Notes: a model not told the origin generated them from the letters alone. A stretch of DNA of 43,303 nt from Clostridium guangxiense (GCF_021043395.1 NZ_JAJNKE010000037.1:1-43303), one strand, 5' to 3'. Counted from the first letter of the stretch, positions 1 to 8,382 are shown. Numbers and translations: made by a program.

Positions 1-296
1 GATTTATTAGAATTTTTTTAAATCGTTTCTTCAGCAGTATTGCTTCGCCTTCACAGTAGTACAAGGAAAAAATTCCTTCGTACCTACGGAATTTTAGGCA
101 TTAATCTTTGTAATTAATTAAATTTTTGTACAATATATTATATTGCCATTAATTTCTATTGATTAACCATACTTACAGCGCATTTTTCGTAGGAAACCGG
201 AGAAAAATTCACCTTGTATTTCCGGTTTAGCGAAGTAACAGTATTGAAGAGATGATTCAAATGAAAGCTAATAAATCTTAGGTGATGATTGTTAAT
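1..296. repeat. Composite intergenic repeat, copy 1 (inverted copy at 10665-10950)
   Basis: Positions 1-296 match the reverse complement of 10665-10950 at well over 90% by eye. The match stops just after the shared GGTGATGATTGTTAA. The unit has inverted ends: its left arm begins GATTTATTAG and contains AGTATTGCTTCGCC, and its right arm contains GCGAAGTAACAGTATTG and ends CTAATAAATC. Between the arms is ~175 bp holding the motif TTTTTCGTAGGAAACCGGAG, which also occurs in the element at 16.6 kb. No ORF with a ribosome site lies in it. The repeat probably continues beyond the left edge of the window. Confidence 0.85.
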
Positions 297-317
297 TCAA
301 CAGACAGACCCTCTTAT

Positions 318-866
318 TTAATGTTCCAAGAATTCATTACTCAGCTTCTTTTCATATAATTTAAACCAATCAAGTCCGTAGTTTCCAAGCCCTAAATCAA
401 CTGTGTCAACATATTTAAAACCACACTTTTCATATAATTTAATGGCAGGCATATTTTTTTCATAAACATCCAATCGAATAGATTTAGCGTGAAATTTAAT
501 ACCGTGTTCAAAAGAAAAATCCATTAAAGCTTTTCCTACACCGCATTTTAAAAAGCTTGGATGCACTGCAAATGTGTAAACAACAAAAACATCGGAATAG
601 TCAGTTTCAAAACCCCATTTGGCGTTATAATATGCAGGTTCAGGTTTATGGCTTAAAATAAGAGAACCAACTATTTTTCCATTATCCTTTGCTACATAAA
701 GATTGCCAGCTTCAATTCCATCAATCGCATTTTGCCTAACAGGATATACCCCTTTCATCCACCCAGGATAATTTATCTCTCTTGCTAAATGATCATTCAA
801 ATCATTATAAAGCTGTTCTAATTCATCAATATCACTTACTTTTCCTAATTCAATAATTAAATTCAT
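318..866 (-). CDS. GNAT-family N-acetyltransferase
   Basis: A predicted acetyl-CoA-dependent N-acetyltransferase of unknown substrate. The acetyl-CoA loop is visible as HPSFLKCGVGKALMDF, followed by the C-terminal GNAT signature NMPAIKLYEKCGFKYV. The frame is open up to an ATG at 908, but that ATG has no Shine-Dalgarno site. The ATG at 866 (product starts MNLIIELGKVSD, 182 residues) has GGAG upstream, at a rather long spacing of 11, and fits the usual N-terminus of the family, so I prefer 866. The gene is monocistronic on the minus strand. Its last codons, GAA CAT TAA, coincide with the GGAACATTAAATAA motif of the dispersed repeat arm, as in the MutS2-like gene at 36.7 kb. The family call is solid; the substrate is unknown. 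Confidence 0.85.
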   Translation of the reverse strand: MNLIIELGKVSDIDELEQLYNDLNDHLAREINYPGWMKGVYPVRQNAIDGIEAGNLYVAKDNGKIVGSLILSHKPEPAYYNAKWGFETDYSDVFVVYTFAVHPSFLKCGVGKALMDFSFEHGIKFHAKSIRLDVYEKNMPAIKLYEKCGFKYVDTVDLGLGNYGLDWFKLYEKKLSNEFLEH

Positions 867-1112
867 ATTTATATCAACTCCGTCAACGTTATTCATTAAT
901 AATATCATTAGGAATCTACTAAAGACAACCTCATTTTTAATTTATAGCTTTATCTTAAACAAATAGTAAATCATAAACTAGCAATTCCTTATTTTCTGTT
1001 AATAACCTAAATTTTTATCAGCCTTCTTTTAAAATATAGCCTAATTTATAAATGAAAATACTTTATATTTTCATTTGCCTATTAAATAGTAATTATTATT
1101 TAATAAATAGTA

Positions 1113-1141
1113 TTGATTATTTATTTATACTGTATTATAAT
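1113..1141 (+). promoter_or_regulatory. Promoter of the rubredoxin-domain gene
   Basis: TTGATT (1113-1118), a 17 bp spacer and TATAAT (1136-1141) precede the rubredoxin-domain gene, giving a leader of about 85 nt. The remainder of the 867-1233 gap holds a perfect inverted repeat at 1049-1076 (arms AAATGAAAATA and TATTTTCATTT), which could end transcripts or bind a regulator. It also holds an AT-rich stretch at about 1086-1100 with only weak likeness to a PerR box. Confidence 0.6.
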
Positions 1142-1233
1142 ATAAACATAAAGAACACAAATGAAAAATATATCCCCCTAGATATTGAATATAAAGAAAA
1201 ATTACTTACTAAATTAAATAGGAGTGAAAGAAT

Positions 1234-1569
1234 ATGAAAAAATTATTTAAATGTAGTGTTTGTGGTTATATATATGAAGGAGATGCCGCTCCAGAAAAGT
1301 GCCCAAAATGTGGAGTTGGCGCAGACAAATTTGAAGAACTTAGCAGTGAAGATGCAGAAAAGATATATCGTTCTGACAGAACAAATGATATACACATGGA
1401 AATTATAGCTTTAGCTGCAAAAATAATAGCTTTAAGCCAAGAAGGCATTAAAGACAATTTAGATCCAAAATGTGTAGCTGCCTTTAAGCAAGCAAAGGAT
1501 GAGGCTTGGATAATAAAGCAAAGATCAAAAACAGAGTTAGCTGGACATATGAAATTAGGTAAATGGTGA
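1234..1569 (+). CDS. Small rubredoxin-domain protein (reverse-rubrerythrin-like N-terminus)
   Basis: 111 residues. The N-terminus is a rubredoxin Fe(Cys)4 knuckle pair with C7-x2-C10-GYIYEG and C23-PK-C26-G. The remainder is helical and charged, with no second diiron ExxH set that would make a complete rubrerythrin. In reverse rubrerythrins of clostridia the rubredoxin domain is N-terminal and followed by a full four-helix bundle; here only about 75 residues follow, so this is either a dedicated small electron carrier or a shortened relative. A role in peroxide or oxygen defence by electron transfer is inferred from the family only. The start is set by GGAG at 1221-1224, nine bases upstream. 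It is monocistronic with its own promoter and a strong terminator at 1675. Confidence 0.8.
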   Translation: MKKLFKCSVCGYIYEGDAAPEKCPKCGVGADKFEELSSEDAEKIYRSDRTNDIHMEIIALAAKIIALSQEGIKDNLDPKCVAAFKQAKDEAWIIKQRSKTELAGHMKLGKW

Positions 1570-1674
1570 TAATAATTAAAGACTTACTTTTATGTTTATC
1601 AAGACCTAATTTAAAAAAATATTAATATTACTTTTTTTATACAAACTATATATGTATAATTTGTAAGCAATATA

Positions 1675-1701
1675 AAAACCAGCAAATAATTTGCTGGTTT
1701 T
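1675..1701. terminator. Bidirectional terminator between convergent genes
   Basis: A perfect stem with 13-base arms, AAAACCAGCAAAT and ATTTGCTGGTTTT, and a one-base loop. It is T-rich on the plus strand and A-rich before it, so it can serve the rubredoxin-domain gene (+) and the VOC gene (-), which converge here. Confidence 0.85.
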
Positions 1702-1727
1702 GTTTCGTAATAAAAGAAAACTACGTA

Positions 1728-2117
1728 TTATTTAATTTCCGCAAAAATTTCATGTATATTTCCATCTGGATCAGCAAATAGTGCTGTTCTTTGATTCCAA
1801 GGCATATCTTGTGGTTCATGAACAGAAGCTGCTCCTTTAGAGATTAGCTCCTTAAATGATTCATCAACATCATTAGGATTTTCACATGGGAAAGCAAGTT
1901 CAAAGCCCTGTCCAAATGACTCTTTCCTATATTCGCTACTATACACATACATAACATCTCTCATACAAATAGCAAACCTTGCTCCATCGTTTTCAAATTC
2001 AACATAATTACCAAGGTCATTTTCAATTCTAAATCCTAGAACTTGATTATAGAAATTTTTCATTTTATCTATATTATTTGTCCAAATCGTAATAAGATTA
2101 ATCTGTGCTTTCATCAT
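1728..2117 (-). CDS. VOC-superfamily protein (glyoxalase/bleomycin-resistance fold)
   Basis: 129 residues, one pair of beta-alpha-beta-beta-beta modules of the vicinal oxygen chelate fold. Visible signatures are the N-terminal NIDKMKNFYNQVLGFRI and the C-terminal TALFADPDGNIHEIFAEI. The usual first metal ligand (His or Gln in strand 1) is not evident in INLITIWTNN, so metal dependence is uncertain; a Glu in the last strand is present. Substrate is unknown. The start may be the first or second Met, preceded by AAAGGGGAAG. It stands alone on the minus strand, followed downstream by the terminator at 1675. Confidence 0.8.
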   Translation of the reverse strand: MMKAQINLITIWTNNIDKMKNFYNQVLGFRIENDLGNYVEFENDGARFAICMRDVMYVYSSEYRKESFGQGFELAFPCENPNDVDESFKELISKGAASVHEPQDMPWNQRTALFADPDGNIHEIFAEIK

Positions 2118-2222
2118 ATATTCTTCCCCTTTCTTAATTTAACATATAATTCGCTTTAATTTACGAGTACGAAACAATTCATGTATAAATTATACCATTA
2201 TTTTCTATAAAATTATATTTGT

Positions 2223-2814
2223 TTATATATCTGCATAATTTATCTTAACTTGTTCTTTAAGTTCTTTATTTTCTTCTTCTAATTTTTTAATTCTTCTCTT
2301 TAAACTTGCGATAATAGCATCTTTATTATTTTCATCCATTTCTCTTTTAACTTGAAATGGCGTAGGAACTTTGGATTATTGTAATCTAAAACTTTTATTT
2401 TTCTTCGAGGTTCTTTAATTTTTAAAATATTTCTATTTGAAGGCTTGTCTTTATTAACATGATATAAAAAATCTTTATATGAAGTATGACCACCTGTAAA
2501 TACTTGCTTCATAAGTTTTTCAATCATATCGTTATCTATTTCTTCTATTCTAAATAAGTAGTCATAAAAATTAGTTACAACTGTTATTGTTAGATCTACT
2601 GTTTTCTCAGTTCTTTTAGCCTTAGTAGGAGTTATTCCAATAGTTTTAATATTCCCAAACTGATTTCTAAGCCATCCAACAAGGTCAGAAAGAATGTTTA
2701 TATTAACTTTCCTATAATCTACATCAATTTCATTTAGATATTCAAAATATAGTTTTAAAGAATAACAATAAGTCTTTTGTGTATTATAACTTTTTCTCCA
2801 TTATCAAGATATTC
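2223..2814 (-). pseudogene. Remnant of a Tn554-type transposon (tyrosine-recombinase N-terminus joined to a TnpC-like C-terminus)
   Basis: Read on the minus strand from 2814, the frame has no start codon until 2527 but encodes a phage-integrase N-terminal (SAM-like) domain: YCYSLKLYFEYLNEI, then DLVGWLRNQFGN, KAKRTEKTVDL and TNFYDYLFR, then VFTGGHTSYKDFLYHVNKDK. That frame ends at 2300. The catalytic Arg/His/Tyr domain is absent. In a shifted frame ending at 2223 the DNA encodes VPTPFQVKREMDENNKDAI followed by a coiled coil rich in KKLEEENKELKEQ, typical of the small third protein of Tn554-like elements. The best reading is an internal deletion plus frameshift that fused the ends of a three-gene transposon. 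The frames are clear; the Tn554 label rests on recalled family resemblance. Confidence 0.7.
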
Positions 2815-2898
2815 TAATATACATGTTATACTAAATAACCTATTATAATTATACTATATTTAATTTATGGGGTAAGTCCTTAATTATTTTTATTTATT

Positions 2899-3094
2899 GA
2901 TAATAATAATTTAATTGTTAAAAATCTTAGTGCAGAACTTCCTGATAAAAAAATCACTACAATAATAGATTGTAATGGCCTTAGCTCAAGAGACAGATAT
3001 TATTTTTCTTGATGAGCCTACTACTTACTTAGATATGGCTCATCAATTAGAAGTCTTAGAACTTTTACAAAAACTAAATGTAGAGAAGCAATGA
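2899..3094 (+). pseudogene. Internally deleted ABC ATPase of an iron-siderophore importer (FecE/FhuC type)
   Basis: The plus strand encodes NLIVKNLSAELPDKKITTII, the start of an ABC ATPase just before where the Walker A loop should be. The Walker A/Q-loop/signature region is missing. After a frame change the sequence resumes at [20 protein letters not shown], the Walker B and D-loop, and continues [13 protein letters not shown] before a stop at 3092-3094. The D-loop [16 protein letters not shown] is typical of siderophore/cobalamin ATPases. About 500 bp of coding DNA appear to be lost. It cannot be functional. Confidence 0.75.
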
Positions 3095-3357
3095 AAAAAA
3101 TATTAATTCCAAGTGTCCTAATACTTATAATAATTACTAGCGCTTGTGGCAAACAAGAAGGCAAATCAGTCAATATAGATGATAAAGTTCAAACAATTGC
3201 ATATCAAGCCGAAAATGGTCCTGTCAAAGTACCGTCCAAGCCAAAACGTATTGTCGTTTTAAATTCTGCTATATCAGGGCATGTTATGGCTCTTGTAGGT
3301 AACATTGTTGGTGTGTCAACTATTTTAATGATGAAATTACTTCTTCGCTTGTTCTGA
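3091..3357 (+). pseudogene. Truncated iron-siderophore binding lipoprotein (FecB/FepB type)
   Basis: 88 residues beginning [20 protein letters not shown], a lipoprotein signal with a lipobox at TSAC. The mature start VKVPSKPKRIVVLNSAISGHVMAL is the conserved beginning of periplasmic siderophore-binding proteins. The match ends near residue 80 and the frame runs into the 3' end of the oppositely oriented isochorismatase-like gene (overlap 3320-3357). A full family member is about 300 residues. The ATG overlaps the stop of the broken ATPase (ATGA), a junction made by deletion rather than a native operon spacing. It is almost certainly not functional for transport. Confidence 0.75.
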
Positions 3358-3910
3358 TCTTACCTATTCTAGGGAAAATGTATTTACAAACATAATCATG
3401 CTCTTCCTTCGTTGAAGCTGTCATTGCATCTTCAATAAAAATTTGATTATAACCTCTCTCATAAGCTTCTCTTGCTGTAGTATCAACACCAATTCCTGTA
3501 GAAATACCACATAATGCAATAGTATCAATTCCTCTGCGTCTAAGCTGCAGATCAAGATCAGTTCCATAGAAAGCTCCCCACTGCCTTTTTGTAATAGCAT
3601 AAAACTTTTTTCCACTTGCTATTTCTGGCACATAATCATCCCAGCCTTTTAAAAATTTTATTAAATTGCGTTTCAAATCTACACTTGGTCTTAGCATATC
3701 CTTTCCATCTGCAGAAGAAACTCTTACAAGAACCACAAAAGCTCCCTTATCTGAAAATGCATCAACTAACCTGCTAGCGTTTTTAATTACTTCAGCACTA
3801 GTATAAGGTGAACGTTCACTATTTACAATTCCATTCTGCAAATCTATAACTACAAGTGCTGTCCTTTCTGCCTTAATAAATTCGGTTCCTATTAATTTTG
3901 AATTTTCCAT
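3320..3910 (-). CDS. Isochorismatase-like hydrolase lacking the nucleophilic cysteine
   Basis: 196 residues of the isochorismatase-like alpha/beta hydrolase fold. The catalytic Asp is D23 (VVIDLQNG) and the Lys is K108 (ITKRQWGAF). The position that holds the nucleophilic Cys in nicotinamidases and YcaC-like amidases (GxxTxxCV) reads GISTGIGV, so Gly141 replaces it. True isochorismatases of the EntB/PhzD kind also lack this Cys, so hydrolysis of a vinyl ether or a related non-amide substrate is possible; the substrate is otherwise unknown. The 3' end overlaps the broken siderophore lipoprotein. It lies 15 bp downstream of the MFS gene and is probably co-transcribed with it from the promoter at 5168-5196. 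Its ribosome site is GGAGGAG. Confidence 0.85.
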   Translation of the reverse strand: MENSKLIGTEFIKAERTALVVIDLQNGIVNSERSPYTSAEVIKNASRLVDAFSDKGAFVVLVRVSSADGKDMLRPSVDLKRNLIKFLKGWDDYVPEIASGKKFYAITKRQWGAFYGTDLDLQLRRRGIDTIALCGISTGIGVDTTAREAYERGYNQIFIEDAMTASTKEEHDYVCKYIFPRIGKIRTSEEVISSLK

Positions 3911-3925
3911 TTTTTCTCCTCCTCA

Positions 3926-5116
3926 TCAATTGATTATTAATCTTTTGTATACTTTAAAATAAACCCATACAGCATTTATTATCAGCAATGCACTGGTAAT
4001 AAAAAATACATATCTAATTCCAAAATAAGCAGCTATTTGTCCCCCTAATACAGCACCTCCAAACGCACCTAAATATCCTGCTGACATATTAAAGCCAAAA
4101 ATTCTACCTGTAAGAGAAGGTGGTGTAATTTTTTTTACAATAATATTAACAGAAGGATTTAGTCCACCAGTTGTTAATCCTAATATAAATCGAAGTATCA
4201 TTAGTTGCCAGACATTTTTTACAAAAGCTTGAGGTATAAAAACAATTCCTGCTACTACAAGAGCAGCCAATATAACTTTATGAGCTCCTATTTTATCAGA
4301 TAACCTACCAAGCCTTGGAGCAGCAATAATATTTGCTAATCCCGAAGCTGAAAAAGTTATTCCAGCTAGTAAAGCAATATGACTACTATTTAATGATAAT
4401 TGTTTTACATATACTGTAACTATTGGTTCAACTGAATATAATGCTACCATCAATATAAAGAAAGTGACAAACATTGTAAGAGTTAAACTTTTTTCAGGAA
4501 CATCATTCCATACTTCTTTAATGCTAAGTGTTTTTTTATCTTCTCTTTTAAAATGTTCCTTCACAAATAAAGCTGTTGTAATAAATGCAATCAAAAGCAA
4601 TCCTCCTGTTATAAAAAATACACTTTGTAACCCTAATCTCTCCTCTATAAAACCACCAATGGTTGGTCCAAGTAAAGAGCCTGCAATATTTGCAGTTGAA
4701 AGCGTACCTAACGCATACCCTGCATGTTCCACATCCGTTTGAGTTGCAATCAATGTTGTGCAAGCTGTACTGTAGCCAGTAATAGTCCCTTGCAATAATC
4801 TCAGGCCTATAAGTACATATACATTATGTGCAAAACCCATGGCTCCTACAACTACTGCCATCCCCAGACTTGCCCTAAGCAGCATTGGCTTTCTTCCAAA
4901 TTTATCAGCAGCCTGACCCCAAATTGGTGAAAAAATAGCAGAAATAACATATGTGATGCCAAAAGCAATTCCAGAATATTGAGCAATTGAAGCCGTATTA
5001 TTAACTCCCAGCTGCTTTATATAAAGCGGTAATATTGGTGCAAGCTGACTCATTCCGATGCCAGTTACAAACATTCCAAACCAACAAACTATTAGATTTC
5101 TTTTCCACAAATTCAT
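3926..5116 (-). CDS. MFS drug/efflux transporter (DHA1 type, MdtG/TetA-like)
   Basis: 396 residues with about 12 predicted membrane helices. Motif A in loop 2-3 reads GQAADKFGRKPML, and the antiporter motif C in helix 5 reads AGSLLGPTIGGF. The second half carries the related loop GRLSDKIGAHKV. These place it among proton-driven DHA1 exporters in the cytoplasmic membrane; the substrate is not deducible. It is the first gene of an operon with the isochorismatase-like hydrolase, divergent from a TetR-family gene whose probable operators sit on its promoter. That layout is the common one for inducible efflux. The start has AAAGGAG eight bases upstream. Confidence 0.9.
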   Translation of the reverse strand: MNLWKRNLIVCWFGMFVTGIGMSQLAPILPLYIKQLGVNNTASIAQYSGIAFGITYVISAIFSPIWGQAADKFGRKPMLLRASLGMAVVVGAMGFAHNVYVLIGLRLLQGTITGYSTACTTLIATQTDVEHAGYALGTLSTANIAGSLLGPTIGGFIEERLGLQSVFFITGGLLLIAFITTALFVKEHFKREDKKTLSIKEVWNDVPEKSLTLTMFVTFFILMVALYSVEPIVTVYVKQLSLNSSHIALLAGITFSASGLANIIAAPRLGRLSDKIGAHKVILAALVVAGIVFIPQAFVKNVWQLMILRFILGLTTGGLNPSVNIIVKKITPPSLTGRIFGFNMSAGYLGAFGGAVLGGQIAAYFGIRYVFFITSALLIINAVWVYFKVYKRLIIN

Positions 5117-5167
5117 AAGCTGTCTCCTTTCTTATATAAATTATATTGCAATATATTTCATAATATA

Positions 5168-5213
5168 ATTATAAACTACAAACTATAGTTTGTAAACTAC
5201 AAATTATAGTTTG
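5168..5213 (-). promoter_or_regulatory. MFS operon promoter with two TetR-type operators
   Basis: On the minus strand TTTACA (5191-5196), 17 bp and TATAAT (5168-5173) form a promoter for the MFS gene. A perfect palindrome CAAACTATAGTTTG (5179-5192) fills the spacer. A second copy with one mismatch, CAAATTATAGTTTG (5200-5213), lies 21 bp away centre to centre, two helical turns. A dimeric TetR repressor bound here would block this promoter and, through the second site, probably its own gene. Confidence 0.75.
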
Positions 5214-5274
5214 ATAAACACGTCTTATAATGTTAAACTATCTTTAAAGCAAGGTTGCAAGGAGTGATATACGA

Positions 5275-5853
5275 ATGCAAAAAAGAAATCTAACTAAAGA
5301 AAAAATTATACAAGTTACTTTTTCATTGGCTGATGAAATAGGTCTTGATCAAGTCACCTTCCAAAAAATCGCAGAAAAACTTGGCATAAAGTACCCATCT
5401 TTATATAATCATTTCAACAATATGGATGATCTTAAAATCAAAATGACAATATACTTTTTGAATAAGTTAAATTTACAAATAATGCAAAGATTAATTGGTA
5501 AAAGTGGTGAAGCTGCCATAAGAGAATTCGCTTTTGCCTATAGAGATTTTGCCTTTGAAAACAAAACTGCTTACGAATTATTTTTAAATATAAAAAGTAC
5601 AAAAAATGAAGAAATCTATCTTTTAGCAAAACAAACTACTGATATTATTAATCAAATTCTAAACTTTTATGTCAAAGATAAAACCGAATTAATCCATAAA
5701 AATCGCGCATTAAGGAGTCTTTTGCACGGTTTTGTTTCCCTAAGTTCTTTTGGGTATTTTCAAGGTAAAGCAGATTTAGAAGACAGTTTTAAATTGATGA
5801 TTGAAGATTTTATTTTATTAATTTCAAAAAACAGCGACAAAAAAAAGAAATAG
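5275..5853 (+). CDS. TetR/AcrR-family repressor (WHG-type C-terminal domain)
   Basis: 192 residues. The N-terminal helix-turn-helix is typical of TetR: TFQKIAEKLGIKYPSLYNHF at residues 27-46. The C-terminal region with SLLHGFVSLSSFGYF resembles the WHG ligand-binding domain. Divergent from the MFS/hydrolase operon and next to two near-identical 14 bp palindromes, it is most likely the local repressor of that operon and of itself. The ribosome site AAGGAG precedes the ATG. A weak imperfect hairpin followed by TTTTTTA at about 5867-5915 may be its terminator. The inducer is unknown. Confidence 0.88.
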   Translation: MQKRNLTKEKIIQVTFSLADEIGLDQVTFQKIAEKLGIKYPSLYNHFNNMDDLKIKMTIYFLNKLNLQIMQRLIGKSGEAAIREFAFAYRDFAFENKTAYELFLNIKSTKNEEIYLLAKQTTDIINQILNFYVKDKTELIHKNRALRSLLHGFVSLSSFGYFQGKADLEDSFKLMIEDFILLISKNSDKKKK

Positions 5854-6010
5854 CCTGTACCGCTGCAAAGATAATTTACTGTATTACCTTTATAAACAGT
5901 ACAGATTATTTTTTAATTTTTTGAAGCATAAATATATTTTATTGAAACAAACACTTTAAGTTCTTAGTAATAATATTTTTAATCTTTCATACATCTTATA
6001 ATGTCTACCA

Positions 6011-6733
6011 CTACTTGCATCTACTTTCAAAAACACATAAAGTATTTGGATGAAGCCATAAAATCGAAGCTGGTAAACTGCATCTTACCTTCTTTTCTAA
6101 GAATCCATTAAAAGCTTCAGTTTTTTCATCTCCTGCTACTATAAATAAAATCTTTTCAGAAGCCATAATTTGAGAAAGACCAATAGTAATCCCATAATTT
6201 ATTGATGCCTTAGTAGCCTTTAACATATCGTGAGTTTTTGTTTTCTTATCTAGCTTTACTATGTGAGAAAAAGGTTCAAGATATCCCCCTGGTTCATTTA
6301 AACCAAGATGTCCATTTTTACCCAGACCAAGTATGCATAAATCAATAGGACCATATTCTTTTAGAAATTCATTAATTCTTTGGCACTCTTTTTCTCCATC
6401 TTCTGCGCCGCTATTAAAGCCTATATAGTTCTCAGCAGGAATATTTAGCGGTTCTAAAAAATTCTTTCTTACATAAGCTTCACTGGTACAAGGGTCCTCT
6501 CCTCTTACTCCAAACCAATCATCTAGTTTTATTATTCTTAATTTTGTAACATCAACATTTTTTTTATGAGCTTTTTCTACAAAAAGCTTGTAAGCAAGAG
6601 TAGGAGATCCCCCAGATGCTATGCAAAATAACGCATCTGGCTTCTCTTTTAAGCACTCAAGCATAGCTTCTGCACTTATCTCACTAAGTTTTTTGTAATT
6701 TTCTGCTTCAACAACTTCAATACCTTTTTTCAA
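6011..6733 (-). CDS. Glucosamine/galactosamine-6-phosphate deaminase-isomerase (AgaI-like)
   Basis: 240 residues of the NagB/AgaI sugar-phosphate isomerase family. Visible are the phosphate loop ASGGSPT, the active-site LDDW (D71/D72) and GLGKNGHLGLNEPGG with H142 and E147, equivalent to the ring-opening His and its Glu partner in NagB. It is clearly divergent from the canonical nagB at 9659, and LDDWFG in place of LDEYYG is more like galactosamine-6-phosphate isomerases. It would convert an amino-sugar 6-phosphate to the ketose phosphate plus ammonia. It is the last gene of the first PTS operon, 27 bp after the EIIC-EIID gene, so its substrate is presumably what that PTS delivers. The exact sugar (galactosamine, glucosamine or an adduct) cannot be settled here. 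Confidence 0.8.
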   Translation of the reverse strand: MKKGIEVVEAENYKKLSEISAEAMLECLKEKPDALFCIASGGSPTLAYKLFVEKAHKKNVDVTKLRIIKLDDWFGVRGEDPCTSEAYVRKNFLEPLNIPAENYIGFNSGAEDGEKECQRINEFLKEYGPIDLCILGLGKNGHLGLNEPGGYLEPFSHIVKLDKKTKTHDMLKATKASINYGITIGLSQIMASEKILFIVAGDEKTEAFNGFLEKKVRCSLPASILWLHPNTLCVFESRCK

Positions 6734-6760
6734 ATTAATTCCCCCTAATAATTATTTTTA

Positions 6761-8365
6761 TTACCCTAACATACCGAAACTATATCCTGCTATTCCAAGT
6801 ATCATAAGTATAAGCATGCAGACTAATGGAGAAACCTTTTTCTTTAGAAGCCAACATATTATAAAAGTCATAATTAAAGGCACAAGATTAGGCATTATAG
6901 CATCTAACTGCTGCTGAGCCGTAACCTTTATGAATTTTCCATCCTTTAAATAACTATACATTGTAACTATAATATTAATCTTAGTAAGCTTAGCCACAAG
7001 TCCACCTATAATTGTATAGGCTAATACAGTCATTATATTTTTAAGCCTCGGCATAAAACTCTTTATATTTGTTATAGTGTTTACACCTTTTTTATAGGAA
7101 AACATCAAAAAATTATATCTTATAAATAATCTAATTACATTTATTGACAAAAAAAATATTATAGCTCCAGACACATCTCCTTTAATTGATATTCCAGCCC
7201 CAATTGCTGCTAAAATTGGTCTTATGGTACCCCAAAATATAGGATCACCAATACCGGCAAGTGGTCCCATTAAAGCAATCTTAACCTGTGCTATGTCTCT
7301 TTCATCTAACTTTTCCCCTCTAGCTCTTACCTCTTCCATTGCAATATTCACACCCAATATAATAGAAACAAAAAATGGATGCGAATTGTAATATTCCATA
7401 TTAGCCATTACTGCAGGTTTAAGCTCCTCTTCTTTTTTATATAATTTTTTTAATACAGGCATAATGCAAAAACAATAACACAAGTTTTGAAGCCTTTCAT
7501 AATTCCAAGATATTTGAAAAACTTGAGTTCTTAAAAATACCTTTATTAAATCCTTTTTGGATACTTTAATACTGTTTTCACTAATTTGGTTTGAAATTTC
7601 GGTTTTTTTTATTCTTCTCTTATCTTCTTTTAGAATTAAAGAGGTTATATGATAGTAAATTACAGCAAAACTTATTGCTATTAGTGTTAATGCAAATATA
7701 GTTACATCTGAAAAAGTTATTATTATGAAACCTATAAAAAAGAATGGAAGCAATTCTTTGACATTTAAGAGATTTAAAATCATGGCATATCCAACAATAA
7801 CTAAAAATCCCGATGAAATTTGTAAACCTAAAGTAATTTGTTTTGGAATTGCATTTAAAAGCTGCTGTACCAAAGATGCGTCTGCAAAATATCCTATAAT
7901 TAAGGCTGGAATAGCTACTCTTAAAGCACTTGGAATTGCTGCTAAAAGATGTGCTGTTGTGACTCTTGAGAATTTTCCCTTTTCTACTCCTATTTCCGCA
8001 AAATGCATTAGAGCAATATCAATGGTACCCTTCTCAATTATCTGTAAAAACTGGCCTGCTACTGCTAATGGAATTGCTATGCTTATTGCCACTCCTGCAT
8101 TTTGTTTTCCTAGTATTTCAAGTATTGCAATAGTTATTCCTGCAAGAGCTGGATCTGGAGGTACTGCAGCACCTATGGTCATCCATCCTAAGGCAATAAA
8201 TTCCATAGAGGCACCAGCCATAACCCCTACCTTTAAATTTCCAAGAGCAATTCCTGTTAATGTACCTGCGATTAATGGTCTATGCGTTTGAAACTCTTCG
8301 CATGAAGAATCGATGCCAGAAATAGAGGAAAATATAAATAAAAGAATCGCTTGTAAGGTAGACAT
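6761..8365 (-). CDS. Mannose-family PTS permease, EIIC and EIID fused
   Basis: 534 residues. Residues 1 to about 240 are an EIIC domain (SGIDSSCEEFQTHRPLIAGT, then AVPPDPALAGI). A charged linker of about 25 residues follows, and from about residue 270 there is a complete EIID domain (RTQVFQISWNYERLQN, GPLAGIGDPIFWGTIRPIL, C-terminal hydrophobic helices). In the mannose family these are normally two separate membrane proteins of about 265 and 275 residues, as in the second cluster here. The frame is continuous with no stop, so the fusion is real unless there is a sequencing error. It forms the sugar channel with the EIIB and EIIA encoded just upstream (17 bp gap to EIIB). The sugar is probably an amino sugar, from the deaminase next in the operon. 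Confidence 0.88.
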   Translation of the reverse strand: MSTLQAILLFIFSSISGIDSSCEEFQTHRPLIAGTLTGIALGNLKVGVMAGASMEFIALGWMTIGAAVPPDPALAGITIAILEILGKQNAGVAISIAIPLAVAGQFLQIIEKGTIDIALMHFAEIGVEKGKFSRVTTAHLLAAIPSALRVAIPALIIGYFADASLVQQLLNAIPKQITLGLQISSGFLVIVGYAMILNLLNVKELLPFFFIGFIIITFSDVTIFALTLIAISFAVIYYHITSLILKEDKRRIKKTEISNQISENSIKVSKKDLIKVFLRTQVFQISWNYERLQNLCYCFCIMPVLKKLYKKEEELKPAVMANMEYYNSHPFFVSIILGVNIAMEEVRARGEKLDERDIAQVKIALMGPLAGIGDPIFWGTIRPILAAIGAGISIKGDVSGAIIFFLSINVIRLFIRYNFLMFSYKKGVNTITNIKSFMPRLKNIMTVLAYTIIGGLVAKLTKINIIVTMYSYLKDGKFIKVTAQQQLDAIMPNLVPLIMTFIICWLLKKKVSPLVCMLILMILGIAGYSFGMLG

Positions 8366-8382
8366 TACACCCTCTCCTCTGA

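Noticed and set aside
1086-1100. PerR box upstream of the rubredoxin-domain gene
   Set aside because: It matches 11 of 15 positions, all A or T, in a very AT-rich stretch; this is not above chance.
1052-1237. 61-codon ORF before the rubredoxin-domain gene
   Set aside because: It lies over that gene's promoter and ribosome site, is Ile/Asn/Tyr-rich as expected from random AT-rich DNA, and has no ribosome site of its own.
7725-8291. 188-codon ORF antisense to the EIIC-EIID gene
   Set aside because: It is an open frame opposite a clear membrane-protein gene, with no ribosome site and no recognisable product.
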